This document shows positions 61,043 through 64,000 of a DNA stretch of 64,000 nucleotides, piece by piece. The notes under the pieces were generated by a model. The model had not been told where the DNA came from. It made no database searches and worked only from the letters and a program-made list of their open reading frames with translations. The first letter of the stretch is position 1, and the number at the start of each line of letters is the position of its first letter. The translations under genes were made by a program, and so were the position numbers. The stretch is from Trichinella spiralis (lineage: Eukaryota > Nematoda > Enoplea > Trichinellida > Trichinellidae). The DNA lies in contig CM012953.1 in assembly GCA_000181795.3 (NCBI GenBank), forward strand, positions 4,053,923 to 4,117,922. The letters are read 5' to 3'.

Positions 61043-62479
61043 TTATCTTAGTTTCAAAGTGCACTGATGCAAGTGACAGAAATCATTTTCTAAATATTTT
61101 CGCAGTTCCAATTGAAAATCTCTTGCAGTTTCCCTGGTCAACGCAAACTCATCGCACTGCCATACCAACCGCAAGCATGCACCAGTGCAGAAGCCGGGAG
61201 GAATGCCACGCCTGATCGTCGTAGCAAACAGCAGCTGATTGTTGTTGTCCGGATGAAATATTTCAACGTTGATCACTTCTTTCACGATGTTTTTGGAAAA
61301 AGAAAAAATTGCCTTTTTCAAAAGTTCCACGTCAATGTCGGCCGTTGAAATCCAAAATGAAACGTCGTGAATATACATTGGTCTCAGGAGATCTATTCGC
61401 CTGTGTTGCTGCTGTTCTACGTCGAGTGGAACATCAGCCAATGTACTCGCCATTGACAAAATTGGTACCCTGCGAAAGATCACCACGATCGGAACCTTCT
61501 TGTGATGAAAACTCTTCGCATTTCCTCTATAATCAAATCAGTAAATATTCTGAGAACTTATTTCATACAACGAACTAAAATTATATGTATATATATGTAG
61601 CTCAAAGAGTTTTTGTTTTTCTTCTGCCATTTCATTAACTCTTCTGTCGAATATCATAATAACAAATGATAAATATCATTAATTAATTAATTAATTAATT
61701 AATAGTAGTAATAAATAATAAGAAACAACGACAGCATGCATTTGTGAAAAACAAAAAGTATTTATTATTAACCTGAAACCCGCGTTCACATAGCCACGGT
61801 TGGATAGTTCTTTCGTGGGAAAATCGTGAATACTGTCCACAACAAAACCTGCGTAAACTGCCAAGTACATCACTCTCCAACTGTCCTTTTTATGCATTGT
61901 CACTTTGAACATGATGTCGTTGTTTTGTTCAGCTTCAGACCATCGTTGCTTGTCAATCTCAAATTGACCGTCCAGAAGACTGAGATAAAATTTTCCATCA
62001 GCATTTAGAACATGTTTCAAATTTATGAATATTTCTTTCAGCAAATGCCGGCAGTATTTCAAATTCGTCTTTCCGCCAGTGTGGGGAAAGTTCATTATTA
62101 CACAATCGAAAGGTACGCTGACGCGAGGTAGAAGCGTTTCCTGCAACCGTGTTCCATCGACCGCAAACAAAACTTCAACACCTATAATAATATTATTTAC
62201 TGTCTTTATACAAAGATGGATGCTTAAAAATGGACAAACAAATAAAACATTCCTACCTCGATTGCGCAAATGGTTTATTATATTGCTATTTGAAGATTCG
62301 GAGAATCTGGTCAACCATTGCTCTTCAGTTTCATAAACCGTTGAGATCAGTCGAAGAGAAGAATAATTTTCCTCCGTCTGTGCAGCAATCAGCGCTTTGG
62401 AGAATGTCAAATTCCCATCACCCAAGATGAGAATTCGTTTACAAAGCAGCAACTGCTTGAACGGATCATCGCTTTGCAT
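61043..62479 (-). CDS. FDXACB1: FDXACB1-like protein (Rossmann methyltransferase-like domain plus FDX-ACB domain)
   Basis: Exons 62479-62257, 62181-61773 and 61526-61043 join in phase to 371 codons. The N-terminal half resembles the BMT5/DUF2431 class: ILILGDGNLTFSKAL (glycine loop), FDCVIMNFPHTGGK, then LNADGKFYLSLLDGQF. These are Rossmann-type folds linked to rRNA or tRNA methylation in yeast. The C-terminal part has a ferredoxin-fold anticodon-binding region like that of phenylalanyl-tRNA synthetase (RPMYIHDVSFWISTADIDVE), ending DFCHLHQCTLKLR. This domain order fits FDXACB1; the human protein is longer (about 620). Function is unsettled; RNA binding or modification is inferred. The ATG follows aaatag directly. 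The gene is convergent with VGLUT, with 261 bp between stops. Confidence 0.8.
61679..61703. repeat. (TTAA)n simple repeat
   Basis: Six tandem TTAA units in the second intron of the FDXACB1-like gene. Confidence 0.85.
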
Positions 62480-62864
62480 CTATTTGAAAATTACACTTTT
62501 CAATAATTATTAATACAAGAAAAAACACGATCGAAATAAACAGAATCGACGACGACGACTTTTCATCACTTGCAAAAATTTCTCATCCATAAAGAAAAAA
62601 GCATACTGATCTGAAGAGGTATCTTTTTTTTACTTGGCAAAAAATGATGAATATCAAAATTTCTGTAAAACATTTTGCCATCTATAATATCAAAATTATA
62701 AAATGATAGCACCAAACGAAAAATTGACAGTGGCAATAATTTTCTAAAGCAAAACAAAAAGAGCACCGTAGAATCAACAATCTAGTAGTCAGTCACTACA
62801 CACACGAACAACTACAGTGTGTAAACAAGCGAAGAGTTGAAGCGTATGGATTTTGTGTTTTTGG
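62480..62864. other. Intergenic, AT-rich
   Basis: 385 bp between the FDXACB1-like start and the tetraspanin stop, same strand. No features recognised. Confidence 0.5.
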
Positions 62865-64000
62865 TCAATAGCCACCGGTTTTGTATTCTTGTCGCTTCTT
62901 CTTGTCAATCCAGCAGCAAAGAAGCATAGAAAATAGCATCCCGATAAGCTGAAAGAGAAGAAATCAAACAAAATCGAATCACACATCGCGGATGATGTTC
63001 AAATGAAAGAATAAGCTGCTGCTGAAAGTGAAAGTAAAAAAAATAAAAGTAAACATACTTGAAAACAGCCGATGCCAACCGCCAGTCCGATGACGAGGTC
63101 CAAATTTTGGTAAAATTTTCCATAGACCGCAGGTAAGCAGCCCTTGAATGCAGAAAAAGGAAGTAAATGAATGTAAAAAGAAATATTGAACACTAACCAG
63201 AAGGGACCAGAAGAACTAACCTGCGTATTCAAATATGGCTCGTAGGTGAACAGTGGTTGCTTGTCATAAGTTACACCACAGTTGACGTCGTGTTCACGCA
63301 AGCCGAGATCGCTGCAACAAGACAACGGAACCCTACCCACGTTACCGGCACCGACGCCGAGTTCCGGGAGATCTTCAGCTTTGGTGGAATAATACGACTG
63401 GAGCCAGTCGGTATATGATTTCACACCGCAGCATTTCAGCTTTAACAACAACAATCAAAAAATAAAAAAATTCTGTTTTTTTTTTTGATTACTTACCCCA
63501 CGTTGAATGGTATCGAAAGTTTCGGTGTAGGGATTGTTTCGACCATAATGACTCAACACTGTCTCGTACATGCTCTTCTCGATGTACTGTTTAACCTGAT
63601 TTAAAAGAAATATTATTCCGCAAAGTGAATTCATTCATCCACTGTACAAAACTTAACAAACAACAACAAAAGATTAAACAAGTGATAGAGAAATAAGTGA
63701 AATGCAAAAAATACCTGCTCTTGATGTGTGTAAGCCAAAATGCCGCAGGTCAGCTCTGCGCAAAAGACAATGACTAATAAAATAAAAAACTAGAAAAAAA
63801 AGAAAAACATGAAAACAAACAAAAATTTAAATAAAACAAATTGACAGAAAAATATGCGAACCGCAATTAACAAGCACTTGGATTTGCGGAGAGCGCCGCA
63901 GCAGCCCATGAAACCAAGCAGCGACATGACAACACCAACTGCCAGTAGAATGTAGACAGTGACATAGAATTCTTGCAGTCGCGCATCCAACTCGATCATG
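62865..64000 (-). CDS. Tetraspanin (partial, 5' end outside window)
   Basis: Four-pass membrane scaffold protein. Exons within the window: 64000-63862, 63789-63715, 63595-63497, 63439-63221, 63142-63059 and 62948-62865; all internal junctions are phase 0, about 232 residues. TM2 (FYVTVYILLAVGVVMSLLGF) is followed by the MGCCGALRKSKCLL loop typical of tetraspanins. TM3 is FFILLVIVFCAELTCGILAY. The large outer loop has the hallmark CCG (LKCCGVKSYTDW), then VPLSCC, NCG and GCLPAVY, giving the usual paired cysteines. TM4 (VIGLAVGIGCFQLIGMLFSM) ends in a short tail LLCCWIDKKKRQEYKTGGY. The first TM segment and start lie beyond the right edge. The donor at 63861 (gttcgc) is non-consensus. The subfamily is not resolved. 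Confidence 0.92.

Noticed and set aside
61309-61578. Plus-strand open frame over the FDXACB1-like last exon
   Set aside because: Antisense shadow of a conserved minus-strand exon.

Overview
The window is eukaryotic nuclear DNA, strongly AT-rich, with genes split by many mostly short GT-AG introns. It is most likely from a nematode. It holds a MOLO-1-like receptor modulator gene, a compact Nup358/NPP-9-like nucleoporin with two Ran-binding domains, a lipocalin-related secreted protein, a serpentine chemoreceptor-type GPCR and an EAT-4/VGLUT transporter. In at least seven genes a pyrimidine-rich YAG lies 0-12 nt before the ATG, the pattern expected for spliced-leader trans-splicing. The clade is inferred, not proven; a clade I (Dorylaimia-type) worm is only a guess.

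Layout, 1-14.1 kb (+ strand): 3' part of a MOLO-1-like gene, ETFB, TRAP-beta (SSR2), a solo LTR, a nine-exon secreted micro-exon gene of unknown function, and a catalytically dead carboxylesterase-like adhesion protein. 14.5-19.8 kb (- strand): a lipocalin-related gene with a tRNA-Lys in one intron, an MXRA7-like small membrane protein and a mitoferrin. 21.4-31.8 kb: U1-70K (+) with an unusually long intron 6, an unrecognised gene fragment (-), an NPP-9-like nucleoporin (-) and an Sds3/BRMS1-family co-repressor subunit (+). 35.7-44.1 kb (+): a GPCR, a pogo/Tigger transposon whose ORF lacks the DDE domain, and a secreted PAN/Apple-type protein with a hAT MITE in its first intron. 44.5-53.5 kb is gene-poor: a decayed FLYWCH-MULE transposon, a second hAT MITE, tRNA-Trp and tRNA-Gly. 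53.5-64 kb: an 11-exon VGLUT (+), an FDXACB1-like gene (-) and a tetraspanin (-) cut by the right edge.

Most named genes are ordinary housekeeping or neuronal genes and no pathway is clustered. Exon models were assembled by hand from splice signals, reading phase and protein-family similarity; coding lengths close in frame for every gene called complete. The least explained items are the micro-exon secreted gene, the DDE-less Tigger ORF, the gene fragment at 25.0-25.4 kb, and in-phase candidate exons at 40.3-41.7 kb, one of which carries a TGA.
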